Assembly: GCA_027052485.1 (NCBI GenBank)
Contig: JALUFA010000224.1
Span: forward strand, 1,254 to 7,688
Source: Hydrogenothermaceae bacterium
GTDB taxonomy: Bacteria > Aquificota > Aquificia > Aquificales > Hydrogenothermaceae
Direction: 5' to 3'
DNA length: 6,435 bases
Each line of letters opens with the position of its first letter. The first letter of the stretch is position 1. The position numbers and the translations under genes were made by a program. Shown one piece after another: positions 5,484-6,435 of the stretch. The notes beneath the pieces were generated by a model. The model was not told the origin of the DNA. It saw only the letters and a list, made by a program, of their open reading frames with translations, and ran no database searches.

Positions 5484-6011
5484 ATGGACAAGCAAGGGGC
5501 AAAAAAGATAAAGCTGTTTATTATGGATGTTGACGGTGTATTAACAGACGGAAGTATAACCTACACTTCATCTGGAGAGGAGATAAAAACTTTTAACGTT
5601 AAAGATGGCCTTGGTTTAAACCTTCTTTCTGAAGTTGGCATAAAAACAGCGATAATAACAGGAAGAAAATCTGTTGTTGTTGAAAGAAGGGCTAAAGAGC
5701 TAAAAATTGATGATGTGATACAGGGAAAGATTAGAAAACTTGAAAGCTATGAGTCTTTAAAAGAAAAGTATAACCTTAAAGATGAAGAGGTCTTGTTTAT
5801 CGGCGATGATATTATAGACCTTCCAGTACTAAAAAAGGTTGGTATTTCTGTCTGCGTTGCTGATGCTGTTGAAGAGGTAAAGGCTGTATGTAGCTATATA
5901 ACTCAAAAAAAGGGTGGAGAAGGAGCAGTTAGAGAAGTGATAGAAAAACTCTTGAAACTCAGGGGAGAGTACGAAACAGCAGTGGAGAAGTTTTTAAATG
6001 CTAGAGGATAA
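5484..6011 (+). CDS. kdsC: 3-deoxy-D-manno-octulosonate 8-phosphate phosphatase (KdsC)
   Basis: 175 residues, the usual length of KdsC, a small cytoplasmic HAD-family phosphatase without a cap domain that works as a tetramer and releases KDO from KDO-8-phosphate for LPS inner core synthesis. HAD motifs: I, MDVDGVLTDG (14-23) with nucleophile D15 and acid D17; II, ITGRKS (58-63) with T59; III, K85; IV, IGDDIIDLP (106-114) with metal ligands D108-D109. The KDGLG turn (40-44) and the C-terminal GGEGAVREV (144-152) are typical of KdsC. ATG 5484 has AGAGG 5 bases upstream. It is divergent from the lipoprotein gene across the palindrome, and its end overlaps the next gene by 14 bases, so the two are probably cotranscribed. 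It shows that the organism makes KDO-containing LPS. Relatives acting on other sugars exist, but the match is good. Confidence 0.93.
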   Translation: MDKQGAKKIKLFIMDVDGVLTDGSITYTSSGEEIKTFNVKDGLGLNLLSEVGIKTAIITGRKSVVVERRAKELKIDDVIQGKIRKLESYESLKEKYNLKDEEVLFIGDDIIDLPVLKKVGISVCVADAVEEVKAVCSYITQKKGGEGAVREVIEKLLKLRGEYETAVEKFLNARG

Positions 6012-6435
6012 AATTAAATGGAACGAAAGGTATAAGCGAGAAACCTTTCCACAAGAGCCATCTCACATTGTTAAAAAGTACTTTCATTTAGCAAAAGGAA
6101 TAAATGCCCTTGATTTAGCCGCAGGGCTTGGGAGAAATTCGCAATTTTTAGCAAACCAAGGGTTTTATGTTGATGCAGTTGATATATCAGATGTTGCTAT
6201 AGAGAATCTAAAAAAATTACATCCAAACATAAATCCTATACTTGCAGACTTAGACAGTTATCAACTTCCCTCTAATAAATATGATTTGGTTTTAAATATA
6301 AACTTTTTAAACCGAAATCTTGTTCCTCAAATAAAAGAAACACTGAAAAAAAATGGCATTTTAATATTTGAAACTTTTATCAAGACGGAAGATAGAAACA
6401 GTAACTATTACCTAGATGAAAATGAGCTTTTACAT
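5998..6435 (+). CDS. SAM-dependent methyltransferase, class I (TehB-like), N-terminal part
   Basis: The first 146 codons are present; the gene continues past the right edge. The start ATG 5998 lies within the last codons of kdsC in another frame, a 14-base overlap, with GGAG 10 bases upstream. The protein opens with KIKWNERYKRETFPQEPS (5-22), like small TehB/Methyltransf_11-type enzymes. SAM motif I is ALDLAAGLGRNS (37-48), and VDAVDIS (58-64) holds the acidic D62 expected to bind the SAM ribose. A motif IV-like YDLVLNINFLNR and a motif V/VI-like LKKNGILIFETF follow. The substrate cannot be told: TehB relatives methylate tellurite or thiols, and others act on small metabolites. The overlap with kdsC suggests joint expression, not necessarily a shared pathway. 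Confidence 0.88.
   Translation, partial: MLEDKIKWNERYKRETFPQEPSHIVKKYFHLAKGINALDLAAGLGRNSQFLANQGFYVDAVDISDVAIENLKKLHPNINPILADLDSYQLPSNKYDLVLNINFLNRNLVPQIKETLKKNGILIFETFIKTEDRNSNYYLDENELLH

Noticed and set aside
5381..5491. A 37-residue longer N-terminus of the lipoprotein, in frame up to 5491.
   Set aside because: The extension lies before a clear signal peptide and a strong ribosome binding site (5389-5396), covers the intergenic palindrome and overlaps the kdsC start.

Overview
The window looks like chromosomal DNA from a thermophilic, AT-rich Gram-negative bacterium, most probably of the phylum Aquificota (Hydrogenothermales or Desulfurobacteriales type). I infer this from the fused NuoCD protein, a nuoA-nuoB-nuoCD-nuoH order without nuoEFG, fully G:C-paired tRNA anticodon and T stems in an AT-rich background, Lys/Glu-rich proteins, and envelope genes of a diderm cell (KdsC, an outer-membrane-type lipoprotein). 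The phylum call rests on general resemblance, not on a search.

Left part (1-3106, minus strand): the start of a complex I operon, read right to left as nuoA, nuoB, nuoCD and the N-terminal third of nuoH. The genes overlap or sit close together, except for an 83-base gap before nuoH. A good sigma-70-type promoter lies upstream of nuoA.

Middle (3101-3712): the nuo promoter stands back to back with a perfect-consensus promoter (TTGACA-N17-TATAAT) driving tRNA-Phe(GAA) on the plus strand. The two -35 boxes form an inverted repeat five bases apart. The tRNA ends, CCA included, directly against the stop codon of a convergent folK (folate biosynthesis).

Right part (3773-6435): envelope genes. A secreted LysM + L,D-transpeptidase (plus strand) converges with, and overlaps by 12 bases, a small lipoprotein gene (minus strand). 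The lipoprotein is one long uninterrupted coiled coil ending in Arg-Lys, the same C-terminal pair by which Escherichia coli Braun lipoprotein is joined to peptidoglycan by enzymes of this transpeptidase family. The pair may therefore be an outer-membrane-to-peptidoglycan tether and its attaching enzyme; this is the most interesting point of the window. The terminator of the lipoprotein gene lies inside the transpeptidase coding region. A perfect 20-base palindrome lies between the lipoprotein gene and the divergent kdsC (KDO-8-phosphate phosphatase, LPS core synthesis). kdsC overlaps a SAM-dependent methyltransferase gene cut by the window end.

There is no stretch over 300 bases without a gene, and I see no insertion sequence, CRISPR array or phage gene.
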